Of a stretch of DNA of 64,000 nucleotides, positions 43,470-51,200 are shown in pieces. The DNA is taken from contig JALONP010000001.1 of assembly GCA_025454875.1 (NCBI GenBank), positions 229,170 through 293,169 of the forward strand, in the 5' to 3' direction. Position numbers and translations under genes: made by a program. Position 1 is the first letter of the stretch; the number at the start of each line of letters is the position of its first letter. This stretch comes from Bacteroidia bacterium (GTDB lineage: Bacteria > Bacteroidota > Bacteroidia > UKL13-3). Under the pieces are notes generated by a model. That model made no database searches. It was given only the letters and a program-made list of their open reading frames with translations, and had not been told where the DNA came from.

Positions 43470-44177
43470 ATGGGAAGAATTTTTGAAAAACGAAAACACA
43501 AAATGTTTGCCCGCTACGCAAAAATGAGTCGGGCCTTTACGCGAATTGGAAAAGAGATAGCGATTGCTGTCAAGATGGGTGGGCCGGAGTTGGATAACAA
43601 CCCTCGCTTACGTGTAATTATTGCGAAAGCAAAATCAATTAACATGCCTAAAACCAACTTGGATGCCGCTATTAAAAGGGCTGCTAACAAGGAAGATGGC
43701 GACTTTGAGGAAATTTTGTATGAAGGCAAAGGCCCACACAGTATTGGAATCATGATTGAAACGGCAACAAATAATCCTACACGTACCGTAGCCAATTTGA
43801 GAAGTTATTTTAATAAAAAAGGTGGGGCGCTTGGGGTCAAAGGTTCGATGGAGTTTTTGTTTGAACATAAGGGCGAATACAAAATTGCAAAAGAAGGCAT
43901 CAACCTAGAGGAATTTGAATTAGACATGATTGATTATGGTGCGGAAGAGATTAATATAGACGAGGATGCAATATACATTACAACCAACTTTGAAGATTAC
44001 GGCCGTATGCAAAAAGCATTGGAAGACAAAGGCTGCACCATTTTACATGCTGAACTTACACGTGAACCTACCAACCCAGTTGAACTAACGGAAGAACAAG
44101 CCGAAGAAGTAAATGCATTGCTCGAGTTAATTGAAGATGATGATGATGTTACCGCAGTGTATACAACAATGGCATAA
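43470..44177 (+). CDS. YebC/PmpR family DNA-binding protein
   Basis: A 235-residue protein of the YebC/TACO1 family. It shows the usual N-terminal part (SRAFTRIGKEIAIAVKMGGPELDNNPRLRVIIAKAKSINMPK), the EGKGPHSIGIMIETATNNPTRTVANLRSYFNKKGG core and the LGVKGSMEFLF strand, ending in an acidic tail (LLELIEDDDDVTAVYTTM). Members act as transcriptional regulators, and recent work in the family also links them to translation of proline stretches. Followed 12 bases later by gldC. Confidence 0.93.
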   Translation: MGRIFEKRKHKMFARYAKMSRAFTRIGKEIAIAVKMGGPELDNNPRLRVIIAKAKSINMPKTNLDAAIKRAANKEDGDFEEILYEGKGPHSIGIMIETATNNPTRTVANLRSYFNKKGGALGVKGSMEFLFEHKGEYKIAKEGINLEEFELDMIDYGAEEINIDEDAIYITTNFEDYGRMQKALEDKGCTILHAELTREPTNPVELTEEQAEEVNALLELIEDDDDVTAVYTTMA

Positions 44178-44189
44178 TTAAAAAAACAA

Positions 44190-44549
44190 ATGGAAAACGA
44201 AATCGTAAAAAAATCGCAGATACGTTTTGACGTAATGCTAGATAAAGAAAATTTACCAGTGCAAATTCAATGGGATGCAGATGATGCCGATGTTGAAGGT
44301 AAACAAGAGGCAAAGTCTGTTTTATTGGCCCTTTGGGATGGCTTGCAACAAAATGCCATGCGGATTGATCTTTGGACAAAAGACATGAATGTAGAAGAGA
44401 TGAATTTGTTCATGTTTCAAACCTTGGCAACACTTGGCGATACATACGAACGCGCTACTAACAACAGTGAGTTGGCCATGGAAATTCGTGAGTTTGCTCA
44501 TCATTTTGGCCACAAAGCCGATGTGTTTGGTCCTGAACACAAACATTAA
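44190..44549 (+). CDS. gldC: Gliding motility protein GldC
   Basis: A 119-residue protein matching GldC: KKSQIRFDVMLDKENLPVQIQWDADDA, then QEAKSVLLALWDGLQQNAMRIDLWTKDMNVEEM and FFQTLATLGDTYERAT-like text with EIREFAHHFG at the end. GldC is found only in Bacteroidota and is needed for efficient gliding in Flavobacterium, although its biochemical role is not settled. It also occurs in non-gliding members. It lies between yebC and kdsD with short gaps, so all three are probably co-transcribed. Confidence 0.93.
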   Translation: MENEIVKKSQIRFDVMLDKENLPVQIQWDADDADVEGKQEAKSVLLALWDGLQQNAMRIDLWTKDMNVEEMNLFMFQTLATLGDTYERATNNSELAMEIREFAHHFGHKADVFGPEHKH

Positions 44550-44554
44550 TAACC

Positions 44555-45523
44555 ATGGCAAAAAAAACTGCTCCCAACTATATTTCGTATGCAAAAGAAG
44601 TTTTTGCAATTGAAGCAAAAGCACTTGCCGACTTAAGCAAGAAACTTGACAATCAATTTAACCTTGCGGTTGATGCTGTTTTAAAAAGCAAAGGACGGCT
44701 TGTGATTAGTGGCGTTGGGAAATCGGGGTTGATTGGTGCCAAAATAGCTGCAACACTTGCTAGCACAGGAACTCCAAGCATGTTTATGCATCCAGTAGAA
44801 GCTTTTCATGGTGATTTAGGTATGCTCAGAAAGGAAGATGTATTGGTAGCGATTTCGTATAGTGGAGAAACGGAGGAATTGTTAAAACTGATTCCTTTTA
44901 TTAAAGCTGCGGGTATCAAACTAATTGGAATGAGTGGAAATCCACAATCGACACTGGCCAAAAATGTACATTTCCATTTGAATGTAAATGTATACAAAGA
45001 GGCTTGTCCGTTGGAGCTTGCGCCTACATCATCAACCACCGCAACACTTGCAATGGGAGATGCACTTGCCGTTGCTTTGATGAAAGCCCGATCTTTTAAA
45101 CCAGAAGATTTTGCCAAGTTTCATCCGGGAGGAAGTTTGGGACGTAAGTTGTTAACTACAGTAGAGAGCTGCATGTTTAAAAACAACTTACCTATTGTAA
45201 AACCCAATGACACAATACAAGAAGTCATTCACTCGATGAGCAAAGGGCGTTTAGGGTTAAGTGTAGTAGTGAACCAACAACAAGTACAAGGCATTATTAC
45301 TGATGGTGACTTGCGAAGGGCAATGGATAAATACACTTCGAAACTGTTTAACCTAAAAGCAAAGGATATTATGACGGCAAACCCACGTACCATTGCAAAA
45401 GAAGTAATGATGGCCGATGCGGAAGAACTAATGAATACCCACAAAATTACCTCGTTGTTGGTTACTGCAAAAGGGAAAAAACTAGAAGGCATTGTTCAGA
45501 TATACAGTTTGAATAAGCAATAA
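44555..45523 (+). CDS. kdsD: D-arabinose-5-phosphate isomerase (KpsF/GutQ/KdsD)
   Basis: A 322-residue isomerase converting ribulose-5-phosphate to arabinose-5-phosphate, the first committed step of Kdo synthesis for lipopolysaccharide. The N-terminal SIS domain has GRLVISGVGKSGLIGAKIAATLASTG and SYSGETEELLKLIPF, with HPVEAFHGDLGML. Two CBS domains follow (about 205-255 and 270-320: PIVKPNDTIQEVIHSM, GIITDGDLRRAMD, MTANPRTIAKEVM). kdsA, the next Kdo step, lies about 0.7 kb downstream beyond a GNAT gene. The 81-bp repeat follows the stop after 16 bases. Confidence 0.95.
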   Translation: MAKKTAPNYISYAKEVFAIEAKALADLSKKLDNQFNLAVDAVLKSKGRLVISGVGKSGLIGAKIAATLASTGTPSMFMHPVEAFHGDLGMLRKEDVLVAISYSGETEELLKLIPFIKAAGIKLIGMSGNPQSTLAKNVHFHLNVNVYKEACPLELAPTSSTTATLAMGDALAVALMKARSFKPEDFAKFHPGGSLGRKLLTTVESCMFKNNLPIVKPNDTIQEVIHSMSKGRLGLSVVVNQQQVQGIITDGDLRRAMDKYTSKLFNLKAKDIMTANPRTIAKEVMMADAEELMNTHKITSLLVTAKGKKLEGIVQIYSLNKQ

Positions 45524-45539
45524 GACTCATGATTGGAAT

Positions 45540-45620
45540 GGCTTAGCGGGTGAAGCAAGGTACCATGTACCGCGTAACACGCGCAGCGAGTGAGCGGAGC
45601 GAACCTCGCTGAAGCCCCAA
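45540..45620 (+). repeat. 81-bp GC-rich palindromic repeat, copy 2
   Basis: Matches 4358-4438 at 75 of 81 positions with no gaps. The ends pair in the same way, and the six differences fall mostly in the left arm and centre while the right 23 bases are identical. It lies 16 bases past the kdsD stop and 49 bases before the GNAT gene, so it sits inside a transcript unless it ends it. Relative to the flanking gene it points the opposite way to copy 1. Confidence 0.8.
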
Positions 45621-45668
45621 ATGCGAAAATTGTGAATACCAAATAGGCTATTATCTTAATCAATAATA

Positions 45669-46199
45669 ATGCAAACTCCAATATTACATGGACAAAGCGT
45701 GGTACTCCGCGCAGTTACCCGATCCGACCAGCAAAAAGTGTTTGAAGGCCTCTCCCATCCTGATGTAATTAAATACTATGGAGTGAGCTATACAACTTTT
45801 GAAGAAACGGCCAAACAAATGGATTGGTATGAAAAAAATTTAGCCGAACAAACAGGATTGGTTTGGGTAATTGAACATGCAAAAACCAACGCGTTTATGG
45901 GCATATTTGGCATATACCATATTGATGCTAAAAATCGAAATGCAGAAATTGGTTATTGGTTGTTCCCTGTTTTTCAAGGCAAAGGATATGCAAGTGAAAC
46001 GCTTCAATTGGTTATTACTTACGCATCAAAGGCACTCAACTTACACCGCATTTATGCAGATGTGGAAACAGAAAACCGCGCAAGTGCTTCTCTCCTGCTT
46101 CGCAATGGGTTTACCTTAGAAGGAATAAAACAAGATTGTGAGTATAAAAACGGCCGTTTTATTAGCCTTGAGCAGTGGGCCATTTTGTTTGATAATTAA
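45669..46199 (+). CDS. GNAT acetyltransferase, RimJ/RimL-like
   Basis: A 176-residue N-acetyltransferase of the RimJ/RimL group. The order is VVLRAVTRSDQQKVFEGLSHPDV, GLVWVIEHAKTNAFMGIFGIYHID, the acetyl-CoA loop IGYWLFPVFQGKGYASETLQLVITYA and LNLHRIYADVETENRASASLLLRNGF, then EGIKQDCEYKNGRFISLEQWAIL. The substrate, whether an N-terminal amine of a ribosomal protein or a small molecule, cannot be read. It lies between kdsD and kdsA, which may be chance or may tie it to envelope sugars. Confidence 0.9.
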   Translation: MQTPILHGQSVVLRAVTRSDQQKVFEGLSHPDVIKYYGVSYTTFEETAKQMDWYEKNLAEQTGLVWVIEHAKTNAFMGIFGIYHIDAKNRNAEIGYWLFPVFQGKGYASETLQLVITYASKALNLHRIYADVETENRASASLLLRNGFTLEGIKQDCEYKNGRFISLEQWAILFDN

Positions 46200-46202
46200 G
46201 CT

Positions 46203-46210
46203 TAACTTTG
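46203..46210 (+). promoter_or_regulatory. -7-like element just before kdsA
   Basis: TAACTTTG matches TAnnTTTG but ends only 4 bases before the kdsA start, and the nearest TTTG lies 12-15 nt upstream, too close. Weak candidate. Confidence 0.2.
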
Positions 46211-46214
46211 ACAC

Positions 46215-47021
46215 ATGAATTTATACGATAAAATAAAACACCAACCATTTTTAATTGCTGGTCCGTGTATTATTGAAAATGAGCAAATGGTGATGAACCT
46301 TGCAGAAAAAATTGCAACCATTGCCAATGACCTGAACCTTACTTACGTATTTAAGGCATCGTTTGATAAAGCAAATAGAACATCGGTGAGTAGCTTTAGG
46401 GGAAATGGAATAAAAGAAGGGTTACGCATTTTGCAAAAAGTAAAAGATACCTTTAAAATTCCGGTTACAACCGATATTCATGAGAGTCACCAAGCACGTG
46501 AATTAGGAGAAGTGATTGACGTATTGCAAATTCCTGCTTTTTTATGCCGCCAAACAGATTTGTTGTTGGCTTGTGGCGAAACTGGCAGGATTGTAAATAT
46601 TAAAAAAGCACAATTTTTATCAGGCATTGAAATGAAACATGCTGTGAAAAAAGTAGAAAGTACCGGTAACAAACAAATTATTTTAACCGAGCGCGGAACC
46701 ATGTTTGGTTATAATAATTTGGTGGTGGATTTTAGGAATATAGTTGACATGAAAACCTTAGGTTACCCTGTATGCATGGATGTAACACACAGCACGCAAA
46801 AACCAGGTGGAATGGATGGGAAAAGCGGAGGTAATAGAGAGTATGCCATATACTTGGCTTCAGCCGCTGCTGCAGTTGGGGTTGATGGATTCTTTTTTGA
46901 AGTTCATGAAGACCCTGATCATGCATTAAGCGATGGCCCGAATATGATTCCGCTTCGTGATTTTAAACAATTGCTTTTAGACAGTGTAGTGAAGCACAAA
47001 ACCGGATTCGGTAAGGGATAA
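46215..47021 (+). CDS. kdsA: 3-deoxy-8-phosphooctulonate (Kdo-8-phosphate) synthase
   Basis: A 268-residue aldolase-type enzyme condensing arabinose-5-phosphate with phosphoenolpyruvate to Kdo-8-phosphate. Motifs are [76 protein letters not shown], and [14 protein letters not shown]. The next step in the pathway after kdsD. Starts 15 bases after the GNAT gene. Confidence 0.96.
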   Translation: MNLYDKIKHQPFLIAGPCIIENEQMVMNLAEKIATIANDLNLTYVFKASFDKANRTSVSSFRGNGIKEGLRILQKVKDTFKIPVTTDIHESHQARELGEVIDVLQIPAFLCRQTDLLLACGETGRIVNIKKAQFLSGIEMKHAVKKVESTGNKQIILTERGTMFGYNNLVVDFRNIVDMKTLGYPVCMDVTHSTQKPGGMDGKSGGNREYAIYLASAAAAVGVDGFFFEVHEDPDHALSDGPNMIPLRDFKQLLLDSVVKHKTGFGKG

Positions 47022-47102
47022 CTTTTGTAGTATTCCGACTCCTTTTGTGCGGTCGCCTATTAAACTTTACGCTTTGTAGATTAAGCATTACTATTGTGGT
47101 GC

Positions 47103-48872
47103 ATGAAAATATTACTCGTATACTTAAAGCGTTATCAGAAACTGGTTTTTTTGTCGATGTTTTTGGCCGCTGTGAACCAAGTCTTCTCGTTACTTGATCC
47201 TTTTATTTATGGTAAAATAATTGACAGGTATGCCCAACATGCCGGCTCGTTTACGCAAACTGCTTACTTAACAGGTGTTGCTTGGCTTATTGGCGCAGCC
47301 ATTGGTGTTGCAATGGTGAGCAGAATAGCCAAAGCATTTCAGGATTATTTTATAAACCTCATTATACAAAAGTTAGGTGCCGATATTTATACAGACGGAC
47401 TCAAACACACGCTCAATATACCTTACAGTGAATTTGAAGACCAGCGTAGTGGAGAAACTTTAAATGTATTGCAAAAAGTTAGAACAGATACCGAAAAATT
47501 TATCTCCAATTTTATCAATGTTTTGTTTGCTTCACTTGTGGGTATTTGTTTTGTAATTACCTACACCTTACAAGTGCACGGTGCACTCATTGCCGTATAC
47601 CTTGTTGCTTCTGTATTGCTTGGTGTGATTACAAACTACTTATCCAAACGAATTAAAAAAGTGCAGACCAATATTGTACGCGAAACCAAACAACTTGCAG
47701 GCAGTACTACCGAAAGTTTACGAAATATTGAGTTGGTTAAAAGTTTGGGCCTCACACACCAAGAAACACAACGATTAAATATTACCACGCGTAAAATATT
47801 GCAACTCGAGCTAAAAAAGGTTCGCGATATCCGAAGTATCGCATTTGCTCAAGGCACCTTGGTTAATTTTTTGAGGCAAAGCATTTTGTTTGTGCTCCTT
47901 TACTTGGTATTTGCTGGCGATTTAAGTGTTGGTGAAATAATTACCTTGCAGTTTTACTCATTCTTTATCTTTAATCCATTGCAAGAAATGGGAAATGTAA
48001 TTATGAGTTACCGCGAAGCAGAGGCATCGCTTGCTAATTTTGAGCAAATAATGGATACCCCAGTTGAACCGCGGGCTTCAAATCCGTTGCCACTTCATAC
48101 CATTCAGTCGCTTGAGTTTGCAGATGTTTCATTCAAACACCGAACAGCTAACTACAATGCATTGTTGCATATTTCATTTACTGTTAAACAAGGAGAAACA
48201 ATTGCATTTGTTGGCCCAAGTGGTGCGGGCAAAAGCACATTGGTTAAATTGCTCGTTGGTTTGTACACGCCTCACGAAGGGAATATTACTTACAATGGAA
48301 TTCCTGCAAGCCAAATTGAAAAAAACGAACTTCAACAACAATTGGGATTTGTTACCCAAGATACCCAACTTTTTTCCGGGTCGATTAAAGACAACTTACT
48401 GTTTGTAAAACCCAATGCAACAGAACTGGAACTGAATGAGGCGCTTCAAAAAGCTTCGTGCAACACATTGATTCAACGAAGCGAGAAGGGCATTGACACT
48501 ATCATAGGAGAAGGTGGGATGAAATTAAGTGGTGGAGAAAAACAAAGGCTATCTATTGCCAGAGCATTGTTGCGTAATCCACATTTGCTCATTTTTGATG
48601 AAGCGACTTCTGCATTAGACTCATTAACAGAAGAGTCGATTACAGATACCATTAAAAGCATAACCCAAACCAAAGCACAGATTACTGTTTTGATTGCACA
48701 CCGTTTAAGCACCATTATGCATGCTGATAGGATTTATGTATTGGAGAAGGGAGAAATAGTAGAAACTGGCAAACACAAAAACTTATTGGCAGAAAAAGGT
48801 TTGTATTACGCTATGTGGCGTCAGCAAATTGGTGAACGCAAAAAAGATAGTACACCTACAGCTACAACATAA
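47103..48872 (+). CDS. ABC exporter with fused permease and ATPase (MsbA/LmrA type)
   Basis: A 589-residue half-transporter. The N-terminal six-helix domain covers about residues 1-300; the ATPase domain has Walker A GPSGAGKST, Q-loop LGFVTQDTQLFSG, signature LSGGEKQRLSIARALL, Walker B LLIFDEATSALD and the switch His in LIAHRLSTI. It probably exports a lipid or drug across the inner membrane as a homodimer; the substrate is unknown. The start is set at ATG 47103; a TTG nine bases upstream is possible. It is followed 21 bases later by the broken ybaB gene. Confidence 0.92.
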   Translation: MKILLVYLKRYQKLVFLSMFLAAVNQVFSLLDPFIYGKIIDRYAQHAGSFTQTAYLTGVAWLIGAAIGVAMVSRIAKAFQDYFINLIIQKLGADIYTDGLKHTLNIPYSEFEDQRSGETLNVLQKVRTDTEKFISNFINVLFASLVGICFVITYTLQVHGALIAVYLVASVLLGVITNYLSKRIKKVQTNIVRETKQLAGSTTESLRNIELVKSLGLTHQETQRLNITTRKILQLELKKVRDIRSIAFAQGTLVNFLRQSILFVLLYLVFAGDLSVGEIITLQFYSFFIFNPLQEMGNVIMSYREAEASLANFEQIMDTPVEPRASNPLPLHTIQSLEFADVSFKHRTANYNALLHISFTVKQGETIAFVGPSGAGKSTLVKLLVGLYTPHEGNITYNGIPASQIEKNELQQQLGFVTQDTQLFSGSIKDNLLFVKPNATELELNEALQKASCNTLIQRSEKGIDTIIGEGGMKLSGGEKQRLSIARALLRNPHLLIFDEATSALDSLTEESITDTIKSITQTKAQITVLIAHRLSTIMHADRIYVLEKGEIVETGKHKNLLAEKGLYYAMWRQQIGERKKDSTPTATT

Positions 48873-48893
48873 AACGTATAAATAACAGATATA

Positions 48894-49129
48894 ATGTTTG
48901 GAAAAATAACAGAAGCTCAAAAACAAGCAAAAAAAATAAAGGACGCCTTGAAAAAATCACCGTTGAAGGAACAGCCGCGAATGATAGCATCAAAGTGACG
49001 AGCAATGGTAATCGCGTGATTCAACAAATTGAAATTGCAGATGAATGGCTAAACCCTAGTCGCAAACAAGCGCTTAAATTAGTATTGCTTACTGCAGTTG
49101 CAGATGGATTACCAAAGTCCGATAGTTAA
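48894..49129 (+). pseudogene. ybaB: ybaB/ebfC nucleoid-associated protein, 5' fragment with one missing base
   Basis: The ATG at 48894 opens MFGKITEAQKQAKKIKD, the usual start of YbaB. The frame then stops at 48996-48998 unless one base is added somewhere between the 8-A run (48929-48936) and 48944. With that base the frame from 48944 continues RLEKITVEGTAANDSIKVTS, GNRVIQQIEIADEWLNPSRK, QALKLVLLTAVADGLPKSD, matching YbaB up to about residue 77, then meets a stop at 49127. The C-terminal 34 residues are found 1.9 kb away at 51030-51134. YbaB is a small DNA-binding dimer found in most bacteria, so the break would matter if real; another intact copy may exist elsewhere. Confidence 0.85.
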
Positions 49130-49133
49130 CTTC

Positions 49134-51012
49134 AAGCCTGTAACGATTAAAAAATAAGATTAATTAAGTAAGTAAATTAAACAATATGCACAAGCTAAAA
49201 CATTTCTTGATACTCTTCTTAGTCGGATTATTGCTAGGTTGTAATTCTGAAACTAATAAAAATAGGGACTACTTGTTATATTATGGTGGCGATATAGTAA
49301 CGATGGAAGGACCTGAAGGTTCAACCGTAGAGGCTGTTGTAACAGAAGGAAGCAAAATAGTATTTTGTGGAGACCTCAAAATAGCTAAAGAAAAATTTGA
49401 AAGTGCTAAAGCGATTAATTTAGAAGGTAAAACAATGATGCCAGGATTTATCGAGCAACATTTACACCCTATGCTTGGCGCTTTAACACTCAATATGCCT
49501 GTAATCGCACCGGAAGATTGGGAATTACCAACTAAAACATGGCCAGCAGCTAAAGACCAAACTGATTATTTAGATAAACTTAAAGCCGCTTTTGCTGAGC
49601 ATAAAGATGCTAATAAAGTATTTTTTACTTGGGGTTTTCACCAGATGTTCCACGGAGATATAAACAGAACCATACTTGATGGCATAAGTAAAAATACTCC
49701 TATGGCTATTTGGCATCGTTCGGGACATGAATTTATTGTTAATTCAGCTTTTTTAAAAAAGTATAATATAACAGCTGAAGATATTAGAGCCAAGGCATCT
49801 GAAGTAGCTCAAAAACAAATTAATTTCAAAAAAGGACATTTCTTTGAAAATGGTGCTATGACTTACCTTTTACCAATGGTTATTGGCGATTTATCTTCTC
49901 CTGAAAGATTAAAAAGTGGACTTGTTCAAATGATAGAATTATTGCACAGGAATGGTGTGACTGCTTACAATGAGCCTGGAGCACAAATGGATGCTAATAT
50001 GGCAAAAATGTACAAAGAGATTTTAGGCAGTGACGAGGTTCCAATGTATTCGTACTTTATTTATGAAGGAAATACACCACTTATGGGCAAAGGTGAACAA
50101 GGGGTAATTGACTATGAAAACACTATGCTTGGTCTCTTACCCAAAGAAGGGAAAATAAAATTCTTACCTAAAAAAGTTAAATTCCTACACGATGGCGCTA
50201 TTATTTCACAGTTAATGCAAATGAAAGACCCTTACACTGATGGACACCATGGCGAATGGATGTTAACGCCTGACTTATTAGAAAAAGGGACTAAAATATT
50301 TTGGGATAAAGGTTACCAAATTCACATTCACGTTAATGGAGACAAAGGTTTAGAAAGCGTTATTAATGTGATTGAAAATCGGATGAAAGAAACCCCACGT
50401 AAAGACCACAGAACGGTGATTGTTCATTTTGCTAATTCAACAGATGAACAAGTGAAAAAATTATTTGATTTAGGTTGTATCATTTCTGCTAACCCCTATT
50501 ATGTTACAGGATTTTCTGAGAAATTTGGACAAGTTGGTTTAGGACAAGAACGTGCAGATGCAATGGTACGTTTAGCTCCTGCAGAAAAATTAGGAATATC
50601 AATCTCGTTACACTCTGATTTACCAATGGGCCCTGCAGATCCTTTATACCTAGCATGGTGTGCTGTAACACGTAAAAATATTAGTGGTAAAGTATTCCGT
50701 AAAGACCTAGCCTTAACTAAGCATGGGGCATTAAAAGCAATCACTATTGATGCGGCCTACTCATGGTGTGAAGAAAACAACATTGGAAGTATCAAAGAAG
50801 GCAAAACTGCCAACTTTACCGTAATAGACAGAAATCCGTATAAAGAAACCGATGATATGTTAAAAGACATCAAAGTCCTATTCACTGTTTTTGAAGGGAA
50901 AGCATTTCCAATAGAAAGATAGCTTCAATTGCCAACAGGCAACGGTGGATAGGCTTCAGGCGGGTTTACATTTTTCGTTAGACAAATTCTGCCAGATTTG
51001 GATTACAGGCTT
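49134..51012. mobile_element. Insert of about 1.9 kb splitting ybaB, bounded by 10-bp inverted repeats
   Basis: AAGCCTGTAA at 49134-49143 is repeated in inverted form, TTACAGGCTT, at 51003-51012, close to the two break points of ybaB. Between them lies one lipoprotein amidohydrolase gene with AT-rich flanks. No transposase or integrase is present, so it would be a non-autonomous or decayed element. I found no convincing target-site duplication, so the exact edges may lie a few bases outside the repeats. Confidence 0.55.
49186..50922 (+). CDS. Exported amidohydrolase family lipoprotein
   Basis: A 578-residue amidohydrolase of the YtcJ-like group. The signal peptide ends in GLLLGC (C19, lipidation). 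The metal-dependent core begins DYLLYYGGDIVTMEG and MMPGFIEQHLHP with H92 and H94 as likely metal ligands, and continues with WHRSGHEFIVNSAFLKK, YQIHIHVNGDKGLESV, RTVIVHFANST and SLHSDLPMGPADP. It would hydrolyse an amide or related bond in the periplasm or at the cell surface; the substrate is unknown. It lies inside the insert that splits ybaB. Its AT-rich third positions and Lys/Glu-rich protein look different from the Gln-rich proteins around it, which would fit recent transfer (by eye, not computed). Confidence 0.85.
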   Translation: MHKLKHFLILFLVGLLLGCNSETNKNRDYLLYYGGDIVTMEGPEGSTVEAVVTEGSKIVFCGDLKIAKEKFESAKAINLEGKTMMPGFIEQHLHPMLGALTLNMPVIAPEDWELPTKTWPAAKDQTDYLDKLKAAFAEHKDANKVFFTWGFHQMFHGDINRTILDGISKNTPMAIWHRSGHEFIVNSAFLKKYNITAEDIRAKASEVAQKQINFKKGHFFENGAMTYLLPMVIGDLSSPERLKSGLVQMIELLHRNGVTAYNEPGAQMDANMAKMYKEILGSDEVPMYSYFIYEGNTPLMGKGEQGVIDYENTMLGLLPKEGKIKFLPKKVKFLHDGAIISQLMQMKDPYTDGHHGEWMLTPDLLEKGTKIFWDKGYQIHIHVNGDKGLESVINVIENRMKETPRKDHRTVIVHFANSTDEQVKKLFDLGCIISANPYYVTGFSEKFGQVGLGQERADAMVRLAPAEKLGISISLHSDLPMGPADPLYLAWCAVTRKNISGKVFRKDLALTKHGALKAITIDAAYSWCEENNIGSIKEGKTANFTVIDRNPYKETDDMLKDIKVLFTVFEGKAFPIER

Positions 51013-51029
51013 CGTATCGAGTGGTTGCT
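50923..51029. other. Non-coding right flank of the ybaB insert
   Basis: This stretch contains GGATAGGCTTCAGGCGGG, a GTTAGAC heptamer at 50977-50983, the right inverted repeat (51003-51012) and TTCGTATCGAG (51011-51021), which is also the core of the palindromic repeat at 3086-3122. No gene is seen. Confidence 0.5.
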
Positions 51030-51134
51030 AAAATCCTGCCCGAAAGCAAAGCCGCGCAACGGTTATCTCAGGCTGAAATGCAACATGTAATGGGAAAGCT
51101 TATGTCTGGTTTGGGAGGCTTGTTTGGCAAGTAA
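51030..51134 (+). pseudogene. ybaB: ybaB/ebfC 3' fragment
   Basis: Thirty-four codons read KILPESKAAQRLSQAEMQHV then MGKLMSGLGGLFGK and a stop. This is the C-terminal helix and Gly-rich tail of YbaB (typically ending GLGGLFGK or similar). It continues the protein broken off at 49121-49123; joined, the two give about 111 residues, the normal length of the family. No start codon precedes it. Confidence 0.8.
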
Positions 51135-51200
51135 ATACTGATTTGCCCACAAGTTATCGACTACACTGAATTTGCAAGTTGCATTTATTACCTTCGGGGC

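Noticed and set aside
50977..50983. GTTAGAC at the right flank of the ybaB insert as an integron attC core site (GTTRRRY)
   Set aside because: No matching RYYYAAC partner lies at the needed distance between the amidohydrolase stop and this heptamer, and no integrase gene is present. The 10-bp terminal inverted repeats explain the edges better.
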